A DNA stretch of 64,000 bases, from positions 434,001-498,000 of the forward strand of contig NZ_LYOY01000040.1 in the NCBI RefSeq assembly GCF_001653515.1, read 5' to 3'. The position numbers and the translations under genes were made by a program. Source of the DNA: Streptomyces sp. ERV7. GTDB lineage: Bacteria; Actinomycetota; Actinomycetes; Streptomycetales; Streptomycetaceae. The notes beneath the pieces are model-generated. The model searched no databases and was not told the DNA's origin. It saw only the letters and a list, made by a program, of their open reading frames with translations. Below, piece after piece: positions 1 through 10,370 of the stretch (positions within the stretch are counted from its first letter, which is position 1; each line of letters starts with the position of its first letter).

Positions 1-1037
1 GCCGCCCGGTACAGCCCGCGCGGCCCCATCGTCGGATTCGCCTCGTGGAGCTCCCACACCGCCGAGGTCTGGGTGACCGTCACATCGTCGAGCACGCCGA
101 GCGATCCGATGATCACGCCCGCCAGCAGCAGACCGGACATGTCGATGTTCGGGTAGAGCCCGTGGATCAGACCGGTGTTGTCGTCGGTGTTGCCGGTCAG
201 TGCGGCCCAGCCGATGAAGAGCGAGCCGAGCAGCCCGATCAGGACGAGCGAGATCAGCGTGCCCAGCACGGCGACCGAGGTACGCGCCGACAGGCCGTGG
301 CACATGTACAGCGCGATCAGCATGATCGCGCTCGACCCGATCACCGCGACAAGCAGCGGATTGGATCCCTGGAGGATCGCCGGGAGGATGAACAGCGTCA
401 GCACGGCGAACGAGACGACCAGCGCGACGAGCGCCATCACCCCACGCAGCCGCCCGACGGCCACCACCACGAGCGCGAAGATGCCCGCGAGCAGCGCCAT
501 CGGGAACCGGCGGTTCACATCGGTCACCGAGTACTGGAGGTCGTGCGGGGCATCGGGGGCGTACGCGACGATCACGCCCTGTCCCTTGTGCAGTTGGCGC
601 GGGGCGTCCGGCTGGACGATCTCGGTGAAGGTGCGGCCCTTCTCCTTGCCGCTGGTGACCTCGATGGTCGCCTTGGCGCACAGGTCCTGACCGGATCGCC
701 CGGCCTGTCGGCCCCCGGCAGCCGAGGTGTCGCCGCCCGACGGGGCCTGACCCGCGTTGACCGACTTGCAGTCGACCTTCTGCAGGGCGACGACCTTCGC
801 CTGCTGGGTCTGGCGGTCGAAGCCGACTCCGGTGCGCTGATGGGAGGGGGTCCCGCCCGGCCACAGCACGGCCAGTCCGACGAGCACCGCGACCGAGAAC
901 GGGATCAGCACGGCCGCGATCACCTTGCGGAGATGCTTGGAGACGGGCGCCGCCGGACCGTGGCTGTGGCTGTGCCCATGGGGCTGTCCGTGCGGGTGTC
1001 CGTGGGCGTCTTCGGGGGGCTGCTCTGCTGACGTCAC
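1..1037 (-). CDS. YibE/F family membrane protein (3' end outside window)
   Basis: Reading the minus strand from GTG at 1037 gives a His-rich N-terminus (AHGHPHGQPHGHSHSHG), one membrane helix near residues 40-60 (VIAAVLIPFSVAVLVG), a soluble stretch with two or three Cys, and then a run of hydrophobic helices with FPMALLAGIFALVVVVAVGR and the family-like segments MCHGLSARTSVAVLGT and LGVLDDVTVTQTSAVWEL. This is the YibE/F membrane protein pattern. The family is of unknown biochemical function. The His-rich head could bind metal, but that is inference. The gene runs off the left edge, so the C-terminus is not seen. ATG at 1048 is out of frame, so GTG 1037 is the best start. It is transcribed divergently from thiC. 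Confidence 0.85.
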   Translation of the reverse strand, partial: MTSAEQPPEDAHGHPHGQPHGHSHSHGPAAPVSKHLRKVIAAVLIPFSVAVLVGLAVLWPGGTPSHQRTGVGFDRQTQQAKVVALQKVDCKSVNAGQAPSGGDTSAAGGRQAGRSGQDLCAKATIEVTSGKEKGRTFTEIVQPDAPRQLHKGQGVIVAYAPDAPHDLQYSVTDVNRRFPMALLAGIFALVVVAVGRLRGVMALVALVVSFAVLTLFILPAILQGSNPLLVAVIGSSAIMLIALYMCHGLSARTSVAVLGTLISLVLIGLLGSLFIGWAALTGNTDDNTGLIHGLYPNIDMSGLLLAGVIIGSLGVLDDVTVTQTSAVWELHEANPTMGPRGLYRA

Positions 1038-1114
1038 CGCCCGATCATCGCAACAACGGCGGGGCCCCTCTGTTCAGCGCGCTGGGGATGACGCTAGCGT
1101 GGTGACACCTTTGC

Positions 1115-3014
<1,900 letters not shown>

Positions 3015-3027
3015 CGTACGCGCACCG

Positions 3028-3069
3028 ATGTTTCACGTGAAACAGGGATCCCTGTTTCACGTGAAACAT
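3028..3069. promoter_or_regulatory. Two parS sites forming one 42-bp perfect palindrome
   Basis: Two full TGTTTCACGTGAAACA copies (3029-3044 and 3053-3068) are separated by GGGATCCC. Because each site and the spacer are self-complementary, the whole 42 bp from 3028 to 3069 is a perfect inverted repeat. The 16-mer is the ParB/Spo0J recognition sequence known from Bacillus and Streptomyces. The site lies just past the thiC stop, so it may also act as an RNA hairpin ending thiC transcription (inference). Confidence 0.93.
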
Positions 3070-3080
3070 GCGCGGCCGTG

Positions 3081-3094
3081 GTTTCACGTGAAAC
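3081..3094. promoter_or_regulatory. parS site (ParB binding)
   Basis: Exact GTTTCACGTGAAAC core, 12 bp after the preceding double site, making three sites in 66 bp. The flanks are G on the left and A on the right, so only the 14-bp core is symmetric. It lies in the 3' flank of the leftward membrane protein gene that ends at 3112. Confidence 0.92.
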
Positions 3095-3111
3095 AGGCGC
3101 CCCGAAGCCGG

Positions 3112-3945
3112 TCACTCCGGCGGGTGTTCGGGGCCCCCGAAGTCGGGACTGGTGAAGTCCGGGCTGGTGAAGCTGGGCCGGGTCCCCGTCGACGAGTCAC
3201 CCGGGCTGTCGAAGTCGGGCCGGTCGTAGCCGAGGGTCGGTATCCGGCCCGTCGAGCGGCGGGCCGACGCACCGGTGCCCGGGTCGGCCAGTGCTTCGCG
3301 CAGGAACGGGTAGATACCCCGCTCCACCAGGGCGTGGCGCCATGCCTCGCGGGCCCGGGAGACCTCCTGCGCTCTCTCATCGCCCACCTCGCCCTCCTCC
3401 GGCTCGGCGACGACCTGGGTGGCGCCGTTACGGATCGCCGTGAGCAGGAGGCTGATCGCGGCGGCGAGTATCGCGGCCGCGGTGAGGGCCCCGAAGAACC
3501 AGCCCGCGGTCAGTAAAGTGTCGGCGAAGGCGGGCTCGGGGTTGAGCATCTTCAGGATGTAGCCCACCAACAGGAAGATCGCGGCGGCGGTCCCGGCGAG
3601 GACGGGTGCCAGTACTGCGACGACCGCGCCGACGCCGGCGCCCGAGGTGGAATCCGGGCTGTCGACCACCGGAGGCGTCATCACCGAGCCGCGTTCCGAT
3701 GTGAGCGCGGGGGTGGACGGCGCCCGCAACTCCTCGCGCGCCTTGACGTAGTGGTCGTACTCGGCCGCCGCGGCCGCCGAGACGAGAGCACCGGCGTTGA
3801 GCACCATGGTGCGCAACTGCTCGGTGTTGAGCCGTACTCCTACACCGGCCAGCTCGGGCCGGTCGGGCGCGGTGCGCAGTGCGTCGTCGAGGATCCGCTC
3901 GAACTCCGGGCGGTCCTCGGTCAGCAGGTGCGGAGCGCTGTTCAT
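3112..3945 (-). CDS. Hypothetical two-helix membrane protein
   Basis: About 277 aa from ATG 3945, which has a GGGGG Shine-Dalgarno-like run 7 nt upstream; an in-frame ATG at 3951 is the alternative. The N-terminal half is charged and soluble. Two membrane helices follow (AVVAVLAPVLAGTAAAIFLL and GALTAAAILAAAISLLLTAI), then a charged stretch with EPEEGEVGDERAQEVSRARE. The C-terminal tail is low-complexity, with repeated Asp-Phe/Ser-Pro units (RPDFDSPG, SPDFTSPDF). I do not recognise a functional domain. It is separated from the next leftward gene by about 180 bp and reads convergently toward thiC across the parS cluster. Confidence 0.75.
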   Translation of the reverse strand: MNSAPHLLTEDRPEFERILDDALRTAPDRPELAGVGVRLNTEQLRTMVLNAGALVSAAAAAEYDHYVKAREELRAPSTPALTSERGSVMTPPVVDSPDSTSGAGVGAVVAVLAPVLAGTAAAIFLLVGYILKMLNPEPAFADTLLTAGWFFGALTAAAILAAAISLLLTAIRNGATQVVAEPEEGEVGDERAQEVSRAREAWRHALVERGIYPFLREALADPGTGASARRSTGRIPTLGYDRPDFDSPGDSSTGTRPSFTSPDFTSPDFGGPEHPPE

Positions 3946-4123
3946 GTGCATCCCCCGATGCTCCGTAGGGCCGGAAAGCCCGCCTGATGAACGGGCAATC
4001 GGGCGGAAACGGAGGAGAGCCTGCTACGGATAAGCCGATGGTAGAGCGGTTACGGCACGGGGTGACAGGGTGTTTCCGAAATCACCTTGCCACCGCACGA
4101 GCCGGTGTTTTCCCGATTACGCG

Positions 4124-5275
4124 TCAGTCATGCAGAGGCAACTGCACGACCAGCAGTTTTCCGGCCATGGTCACCCCGCCGTCCATGGCGATGGCGAGAC
4201 CGTCCGCGTACACATGCGGACCCTCTACGACCGGACGGGAGTCCTCCTCGCCGTCTTCGGTGCCCACTTCGCCCAGGAGGTAGGGAATCGGGCTGTGTCC
4301 GTGAACCACCCGCTGTCCGCCATAGGCCGAGAGCAGCTCGCGCGCGGCCTGGGGTCCGGATTCGTCGCGGAAGGCGAAGCGCTTGGTGAACTTCCGGAAC
4401 AGGTCCCAGCATTCGTCGGCGTCGTTGCGGGTGAGCAGCGCGTGCACGGTGTCGTTCACGGCCTCGATGGAGTCGCCGTACTCCAGGTACGCGGTGGTGT
4501 CGGAGTGCATCAGCAGATGTCCGTCCTCCTCCTCGATCGCGTCGAGGCGGGACATCCACTGGAGGTGGACGTCCTGGAGGCGGTCCATGTCGGCCTTCTG
4601 ACCGCCGTTGAGCAGCCAGGCGGCCTGGAAGGTGGCGGTGCCCGCACCGGAGTTGACCGGGGTGTCGCCGAAGCGCTTGGCGCCGATCAGGAGCAGCTCG
4701 TGGTTGCCCATCAGGGCCTTGCAGTAGCCGCCGGCGGCCGCGGCCTCGGCCGACAGCCGCATCACCAGGTCGATGACGCCGATGCCGTCGGGACCGCGGT
4801 CGGTGAAGTCGCCGAGGAACCAGAGACGGGCGTTGCCCGCGGCCCAGTTCCCGTCGACGTCGATCAGCCCCTGCTCGCGGAGTGCGGCCAGGAGTTCGTC
4901 GAGGTAGCCGTGGACGTCGCCCACGACGAAGAGCGGCCCGAGGCCGTCCGGCAGGGGTGCCGGGGCGGGAACGCTCTCCACCCGGACCTGCACGGTGTCC
5001 CCCCGGTTGATCACCGGGAGGTCGCGTGCCGTCGGGGTGTAGCCCTCCGGCGGCTCGTCGTCCGGAAAGGCGTTCCCCGGGTGGATGTCCGCGGGGAACG
5101 CCTCCGCCGGGTGCACGGCAACGGGAGGGTGAGGCTGCGCCGGTGGAGGCATCTCGACTGGTGGGGGCGGCGGGGGGACCTGCGCGGAATGCGCGGGAGC
5201 CTGCGCGTACGGAGGCACCCGGAAGTCACGCAACGTCTCCGTACGCTCGGGTCCCAGACCGGCCCCCTGAGTCAT
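4124..5275 (-). CDS. Metallophosphoesterase (PP1/PP2A-type calcineurin fold)
   Basis: The metal-binding signature is complete: GDVHGY, GDFTDRGPDG, MGNHELLL and the late HGHSPIPYL. These place it in the serine/threonine-phosphatase-like metallophosphoesterases, two-metal hydrolases of phosphomonoesters or phosphodiesters. About 120 residues of Pro-rich sequence (PPPPPVEMPPPAQPHPP) precede the catalytic domain. I chose ATG 5275 (MTQGAG) because GGAGGGG sits 4 nt upstream; a longer reading from ATG 5359 would add 28 residues. The substrate is unknown. Streptomyces encode many Ser/Thr kinases, so protein dephosphorylation is possible, but nothing here proves it. Confidence 0.85.
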   Translation of the reverse strand: MTQGAGLGPERTETLRDFRVPPYAQAPAHSAQVPPPPPPVEMPPPAQPHPPVAVHPAEAFPADIHPGNAFPDDEPPEGYTPTARDLPVINRGDTVQVRVESVPAPAPLPDGLGPLFVVGDVHGYLDELLAALREQGLIDVDGNWAAGNARLWFLGDFTDRGPDGIGVIDLVMRLSAEAAAAGGYCKALMGNHELLLIGAKRFGDTPVNSGAGTATFQAAWLLNGGQKADMDRLQDVHLQWMSRLDAIEEEDGHLLMHSDTTAYLEYGDSIEAVNDTVHALLTRNDADECWDLFRKFTKRFAFRDESGPQAARELLSAYGGQRVVHGHSPIPYLLGEVGTEDGEEDSRPVVEGPHVYADGLAIAMDGGVTMAGKLLVVQLPLHD

Positions 5276-5450
5276 CGACCCCTCCACCACCGTCGCGCCG
5301 CCGTACACCGTGAGACCCCCCTGGTCGGGCGGGGATCCGTGGTGTCGTGCGCCCATCATAGGAATGAGGCTCGTGCTGTGTGACGCACCAGGGGTGGTGA
5401 ATCCGGGCGCGGCCGTGGTTCACCGGTGGTTATGTCCCCAATGTGTTGGT

Positions 5451-6629
5451 CTAGTCCTTGTCCGCATCGCTGTCGGGGCTCCTGTCCGGCACGTTCGGGT
5501 CCTGGCCGAGTCCCCTGCGCGGGTCCGCGACGGGGGAGCGCGGGGGGCTGACGGTCGTACGCGGCGACCGGCGCTGCGACGACGTACGGACGATGAGTTC
5601 GGTCGGTATCACCTGCTCGATGGGGTGACCGTGGTCGATTCCCTCGATGGCGTCGATGAGCAGTTGGACCACGGCCGTGCCGATGCGCCGGGGCTTGAGC
5701 GAGAGGGTGGTGATGGGCGGTTCGGTGGTCGCGTACACGGTGGACTCGCTGCAGCAGACGAGCAGCAGGTCCTCCGGCACCCGCAGCCCGTATCTGCGGG
5801 CGGCCGCCAGCAGATCGGTGCCGTTGGGGTCGAACAGTCCGTACACGGCGTCGGGCCGGTCCGGGCGGGCGAGCAGCCGGTCGGCCGCGATGGCGCCCGC
5901 GCACGGGTCGTGGGCGGGGTAGGACTCGTAGACCGGGTCCTGACCCACCCGCTCGCACCAGCCCAGATACGCCTCGGTGGAGAGCCGGGTATAGGTGTCG
6001 GTGGTGGTGCCGGTGAGAAGGCCGATCCGGCGGGCGCCGGCGGCGGCGAGATGGTCGAGCAGTTCCAGTACGGCGGCCTCGTGGTCGTTGTCGACCCAGG
6101 CGGTCACCGGCAGTGAACCCGCCGGGCGGCCGTCGGAGACCACCGGCAGTCCCTGGCGGACCAGTTCGGTGACGACGGGATCCTGGTCGGAGGGGTCGAT
6201 CACGACGGTGCCGTCGAGGGCGACGTTCGACCAGACGTCCGCGGGGCTGCGGCGTGAGGTGGCGGGCAGGATGACGAGGGCGTACCCGCGCGCGAGTGCG
6301 GCGGATGTCGCGGCCCTCGCCATTTCGGCGAAGTAGGCGAACTCGGTGAAGGTGAAAGGTTCATCCCCGTACGTCGTCACGGTCAGGCCGATCAGGCCCG
6401 ACTTTCCGGTACGGAGCGTGCGGGCCGCTGCGGATGGGCGATAGCCCAGCCGGTCTGCGACCTCGCGGACGTGGCGGCGGGTGGCGTCGGGGAGCCGGCC
6501 CTTGCCGTTGAGCGCGTCGGAGACGGTCGTGATGGAGACACCGGCGGCGGCGGCCACGTCCCGAATGCCCGCCCGCCCCAGCCGGCGACCGGTCGACCGG
6601 CTCACCTGGTGCTTCCCTGCTGCTGTCAT
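5451..6629 (-). CDS. LacI-family transcriptional regulator
   Basis: About 392 aa from ATG 6629. The N-terminal helix-turn-helix with hinge is clear: IRDVAAAAGVSITTVSDALN followed by KGRLPDATRRHVREVADRLG, near residues 20-60. A periplasmic-binding-protein-like effector domain follows (SGLIGLTVTTYG, VDNDHEAAVLELLDHL, DAVYGLFDPNGTDLL). The tail beyond residue 360 is Arg/Pro/Ser-rich and not part of the usual fold. The effector is unknown and no sugar transporter lies nearby, so it may act on distant genes. Inverted repeats in its own upstream region (6671-6714) are candidate autoregulatory sites. The track-length extension to 6695 lacks a ribosome binding site. Confidence 0.9.
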   Translation of the reverse strand: MTAAGKHQVSRSTGRRLGRAGIRDVAAAAGVSITTVSDALNGKGRLPDATRRHVREVADRLGYRPSAAARTLRTGKSGLIGLTVTTYGDEPFTFTEFAYFAEMARAATSAALARGYALVILPATSRRSPADVWSNVALDGTVVIDPSDQDPVVTELVRQGLPVVSDGRPAGSLPVTAWVDNDHEAAVLELLDHLAAAGARRIGLLTGTTTDTYTRLSTEAYLGWCERVGQDPVYESYPAHDPCAGAIAADRLLARPDRPDAVYGLFDPNGTDLLAAARRYGLRVPEDLLLVCCSESTVYATTEPPITTLSLKPRRIGTAVVQLLIDAIEGIDHGHPIEQVIPTELIVRTSSQRRSPRTTVSPPRSPVADPRRGLGQDPNVPDRSPDSDADKD

Positions 6630-6670
6630 GGCGAGCCGATAGTAGGGCGAGGGGAGACAGTTGGCCCGGG

Positions 6671-6714
6671 TGCATATGCACGCGTTGACAGGCACGTTTC
6701 TGCATGATCAGAAA
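6671..6714. promoter_or_regulatory. Candidate operators upstream of the LacI gene
   Basis: Two dyad elements sit 40-85 bp upstream of the LacI start: a perfect TGCATATGCA (6671-6680) and TTTCTG-N6-CAGAAA (6697-6714). LacI regulators commonly bind palindromes near their own promoters. The rest of the 6630-7032 interval (about 400 bp) shows no convincing gene. It must also contain the promoter of the rightward aminotransferase gene. Confidence 0.4.
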
Positions 6715-7032
6715 TGGCTAATGGCCTTGATTTACATGGGAGTTGGAGGCAGTAGCGTTGTGGTGGCGGTTGTCGATCGGTGGGCGGCTGCCGAATGCGC
6801 GATGTTGCGAAGAGGTCTCAACTCACCTGTACGAGGGATGCGCGCCACGGCGCAGGCCACCGGCGCACGGCTCTGACAGGGAGCGCTCCCCCTCCGGCGC
6901 TCCCGTGGTGCCCGGGCCGGGCCGGCGGGAGCGGCAGCGGCCGGAGGATGCCCTGTGGCTCTTCGCAGGGGCGCCGAATCCTCATAAGGTGAGCAGTATT
7001 CGTACGGACGGAACGGTCGAGGAGGACCTGCG

Positions 7033-8112
7033 GTGAGCGAGACGAGCCCCAAGCTGCGCGCCGAGCTGGACGGCATCCCCACCTACAAGCCCGGCAAGCC
7101 CGCGGCGGCAGGCGGCCCGGTCGCGTTCAAGCTGTCCTCCAACGAGAACCCGTACCCGCCGCTGCCGGGGGTGATGGAGAGCGCCATCGCCGCCGCCGGG
7201 AGCTTCAACCGCTACCCGGACATGGCGTGCACCGGCCTGATGAACGAGCTGGCCGACCGCTTCGGTGTGCCGCTCACCCACCTCGCCACCGGCACGGGCT
7301 CGGTGGGCGTCGCCCAGTCGCTGCTCCAGGCCACCTCCGGCCCCGGCGACGAGGTCATCTACGCCTGGCGCTCCTTCGAGGCGTACCCGATCATCACCCA
7401 GATCAGTGGGGCGACGTCCGTAAAGGTGCCGCTGACCTCGGGCGATGTGCACGACCTGGACGCCATGGCCGAGGCGATCACCGACCGGACCCGGCTGATC
7501 TTCGTCTGCAACCCGAACAACCCGACCGGCACGGTGGTCCACCGGGCGGAGCTGGAACGATTCCTCGACCGGGTGCCGTCGGACGTGCTGGTGGTCTTGG
7601 ACGAGGCGTACAAGGAGTTCGTCCGCGACGCCGACGTTCCGGACGGTCTTGAGATCTACCGCGACCGCCCGAACGTGGCGGTGCTGCGCACCTTCTCCAA
7701 GGCGTACGGACTCGCCGGGCTCCGGATCGGCTTCGCCGTCGCCCACGAGCCGGTGGCGGCGGCGCTGCGCAAGACGGCGGTCCCCTTCGGTGTCAGCCAG
7801 CTCGCCCAGGACGCGGCGGTCGCCTCGCTGCGCGCCGAGGACGAACTGCTCGGCCGCGTGGGCTCGTTGGTGGGCGAGCGGGCCAGGGTGTACGAGGGGC
7901 TGGTCGGCCAGGGCTGGACCCTGCCCGAGACGCAGGCGAACTTCGTCTGGCTGCGCCTCGGCGAGCGGACGGTCGCGTTCGCGCAGGCCTGTGAGGCGGC
8001 GGGCGTGGTGGTCCGGCCGTTCGCGGGCGAGGGCGTGCGGGTCACGATCGGCGAGACCGAGGCGAACGACCTCTTCCTGAAGGTGGCCGAGGGCTTCCAC
8101 AAGGCGGGCTAG
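7033..8112 (+). CDS. HisC/Pat-type aminotransferase (histidinol-phosphate or aromatic amino acid)
   Basis: 359 aa, class-II-fold PLP enzyme of the HisC family. Visible landmarks are the N-terminal [11 protein letters not shown], the [11 protein letters not shown] motif, [10 protein letters not shown], and [15 protein letters not shown] with the PLP-binding lysine in SKAYG. It transfers amino groups between histidinol phosphate or aromatic 2-oxo acids and glutamate. It is not next to other his genes, and actinobacteria usually carry a second HisC in the his operon, so a role as the aromatic-acid aminotransferase (Pat) is plausible. GTG 7033 follows GAGGAGG with an 8-nt gap. Transcribed alone. 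Confidence 0.92.
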   Translation: MSETSPKLRAELDGIPTYKPGKPAAAGGPVAFKLSSNENPYPPLPGVMESAIAAAGSFNRYPDMACTGLMNELADRFGVPLTHLATGTGSVGVAQSLLQATSGPGDEVIYAWRSFEAYPIITQISGATSVKVPLTSGDVHDLDAMAEAITDRTRLIFVCNPNNPTGTVVHRAELERFLDRVPSDVLVVLDEAYKEFVRDADVPDGLEIYRDRPNVAVLRTFSKAYGLAGLRIGFAVAHEPVAAALRKTAVPFGVSQLAQDAAVASLRAEDELLGRVGSLVGERARVYEGLVGQGWTLPETQANFVWLRLGERTVAFAQACEAAGVVVRPFAGEGVRVTIGETEANDLFLKVAEGFHKAG

Positions 8113-8234
8113 GGACTGCCGGGCGGATCTGCCGGTTCTGGCGGATCCGCCGGCTTCGGCCCGGGGAGCCTGCCGCCCGTCGGTGCCTCGGGCCCGGTCC
8201 GCCCGGGCCCGGGCGGTGAGGCCTCGGACCGGCC

Positions 8235-8615
8235 CTAGGCCGGGTCCTGGAGGCGGTCCACCCGGATCCGGTCGCCGGTGCGGACCGCGGCGAGCAGCCG
8301 CGGGTCCCCGTCGATCCGGCCGACCACGTTGCACGCGCTCGCCAGACGGCACTCGTCGCCGCGCGAGACCGGCGTCGGACCGTACGGCAGGGCCAGCGCG
8401 TCGCCCTCGGTCCAGAACGCGACCGTGCCCGGCTCCACCACCTCGCGCGCGTCCGGCTCCAGCGCGGGGGAGACCGGTGTCTCGAAGTAGACCTCCTCGC
8501 CCCAGGTCCGGGCGGTGGAGACGATCGGGAGCGCCCTCGCGAGCGCGGCGCTCGTAGGGGTTTCCCCGAGGGTGGCGGTGAGCTGCCCGCCGGGCCATGA
8601 GATCCGTATCCGCAT
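8235..8615 (-). CDS. Cyclophilin-like fold protein (DUF369-type)
   Basis: 126 aa. The sequence MRIRISWPGG, the stretch TWGEEVYFETPV, GTVAFWTEGDALALPYGPTP and ACNVVGRIDGD match the small cyclophilin-like beta-barrel family (TM1367-like). Members share the cyclophilin fold but are not shown to be prolyl isomerases, so no activity is assigned. It stands convergent to the aminotransferase and divergent from cydA, and the intergenic region upstream holds the cyd promoter and Rex-type site. Confidence 0.8.
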   Translation of the reverse strand: MRIRISWPGGQLTATLGETPTSAALARALPIVSTARTWGEEVYFETPVSPALEPDAREVVEPGTVAFWTEGDALALPYGPTPVSRGDECRLASACNVVGRIDGDPRLLAAVRTGDRIRVDRLQDPA

Positions 8616-8745
8616 GAGCCGAAATTCAACAAGATGTTGAAGCTGTCGGGAAGAGGCGTCTCAAAAGGCGTCGCCAGGGCTCGCCCCACACAGAGGTACC
8701 CCCCGCCTGAAGGTCGCGGAAGCGTGTGCGACATAATGCTTGTGA

Positions 8746-8763
8746 ATGTGAACGCGTTCACAA
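8746..8763. promoter_or_regulatory. Rex operator in the cydA promoter
   Basis: The 16 bp TGTGAACGCGTTCACA at 8747-8762 is a perfect palindrome. With its flanks it differs at one outer base from TTGTGAACGCGTTCACAA, the Rex operator described in Streptomyces coelicolor. It lies about 80 bp upstream of cydA. Rex senses NADH/NAD+ and represses cyd genes when NADH is low, so cydAB is expected to be induced under oxygen limitation. Confidence 0.95.
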
Positions 8764-8843
8764 GCGTGTCCCGCTTCGTCCCGGAATCAGTGGGATCAGA
8801 GGGGCAAACTGCCGCTGTGATGGCGACGTAAGGAGATGACGTT

Positions 8844-10352
8844 GTGAATCTGGCTCTGGCGCCGGAAACACTGGCGCGATGGCAGTTCGGCATCACCACC
8901 GTCTACCACTTCCTCTTCGTGCCGCTCACGATCTCGCTCGCCGCGCTCACGGCCGGGCTGCAGACCGCGTGGGTGCGGACCGAGAACCAGAAGTACCTCA
9001 AGGCGACGAAGTTCTGGGGCAAGCTCTTCCTGATCAACATCGCGATGGGTGTCGTCACCGGCATCGTCCAGGAGTTCCAGTTCGGTATGAACTGGTCCGA
9101 CTACTCGCGGTTCGTGGGTGATGTCTTCGGCGCTCCGCTCGCCTTCGAGGCACTCATCGCCTTCTTCTTCGAGTCGACCTTCATCGGGCTCTGGATCTTC
9201 GGCTGGGACAAGCTGCCGAAGAAGATCCACCTCGCCTGCATCTGGATGGTCTCGATCGGCACCATCCTCTCCGCGTACTTCATCCTGGCGGCCAACTCCT
9301 GGATGCAGCACCCGGTCGGCTACAAGCTCAACAAGGCCACCGGGCGCGCCGAGCTCACCGACTTCTGGCACGTGCTGACGCAGGACACCACCCTGGTCGT
9401 CGTCTTCCACACGCTCACCGCGGCCTTCCTCACCGGTGGCGCCTTCATGGTCGGCGTCTCCGCCATCCATCTGCGCCGCAAGAAGCACATCCCGGTGATG
9501 CGCACCTCGCTCCGGCTCGGCCTGGTCACGCTCGTCGTGGGCGGACTGCTCACGGCCGTCAGCGGCGACCAGCTCGGCAAGGTCATGTACAAGCAGCAGC
9601 CCATGAAGATGGCCGCCGCCGAGGCGCTGTGGGACGGCGAGAAGCCGGCGCCGTTCTCGATATTCGCCATCGGAGACGTGGCCAAGGGCCACAACAGCGT
9701 CGAGATCTCGGTCCCGGGTCTGCTGTCCTTCCTCGCCGACAACAACTTCTCCTCGTACGTCCCCGGCATCAACGACGTGAACAAGCAGGAGCAGCTGAAG
9801 CACGGGCCCGGCGACTACCGGCCCAACATCCCGGTCACCTTCTGGGGCTTCCGCTGGATGATCGGCTTCGGCATGGCGTCCTTCGCCATCGGAGCGGTCG
9901 GCCTCTGGCTCACCCGCAAGAAGTTCCTGCTGGCACCCGGCCTGCGGACCGGTGACGACGAGGTGCCGCATCTGGTCCTCTTCCGGAACAAGGCGCTGGG
10001 CACCCGGCTGACCGGCTGGTACTGGTTCACCGCCATCTGGACGCTCGGCTTCCCGCTGATCGCCAACTCCTGGGGCTGGATCTTCACCGAGATGGGGCGT
10101 CAGCCCTGGGTCGTGTACGGCGTGCTGCGCACCAAGGACGCGGTCTCCCCCGGTGTCTCGCAGGGCGAGGTCCTCACCTCGATGATCGTCTTCACCCTGC
10201 TCTACGCCGTGCTCGCGGTGATCGAGGTGCGGCTGCTCGCGAAGTACGTCAAGGCCGGACCGCCCGAGCTCACCGAGTCCGACCTCAACCCGCCCACCAA
10301 GATCGGCGGGGACGACCGCGACCCCGACCGGCCGATGGCCTTCTCGTACTGA
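8844..10352 (+). CDS. cydA: Cytochrome bd oxidase subunit I CydA
   Basis: 502 aa. Integral membrane quinol oxidase subunit carrying haems b558, b595 and d. The N-terminus RWQFGITTVYHFLFVPLTI carries the conserved His of the family, SWMQHPVGY and GRQPWVVYGVLRT are family landmarks, and about nine membrane helices are visible. The Q-loop region is of the short (actinobacterial/Bacillus) type. GTG 8844 is preceded by AAGGAG. It begins a rightward operon with cydB 18 bp downstream, then cydDC. Regulation by Rex is indicated by the upstream palindrome. Confidence 0.97.
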   Translation: MNLALAPETLARWQFGITTVYHFLFVPLTISLAALTAGLQTAWVRTENQKYLKATKFWGKLFLINIAMGVVTGIVQEFQFGMNWSDYSRFVGDVFGAPLAFEALIAFFFESTFIGLWIFGWDKLPKKIHLACIWMVSIGTILSAYFILAANSWMQHPVGYKLNKATGRAELTDFWHVLTQDTTLVVVFHTLTAAFLTGGAFMVGVSAIHLRRKKHIPVMRTSLRLGLVTLVVGGLLTAVSGDQLGKVMYKQQPMKMAAAEALWDGEKPAPFSIFAIGDVAKGHNSVEISVPGLLSFLADNNFSSYVPGINDVNKQEQLKHGPGDYRPNIPVTFWGFRWMIGFGMASFAIGAVGLWLTRKKFLLAPGLRTGDDEVPHLVLFRNKALGTRLTGWYWFTAIWTLGFPLIANSWGWIFTEMGRQPWVVYGVLRTKDAVSPGVSQGEVLTSMIVFTLLYAVLAVIEVRLLAKYVKAGPPELTESDLNPPTKIGGDDRDPDRPMAFSY

Positions 10353-10370
10353 GGCTGAGGAGATCGAGGC

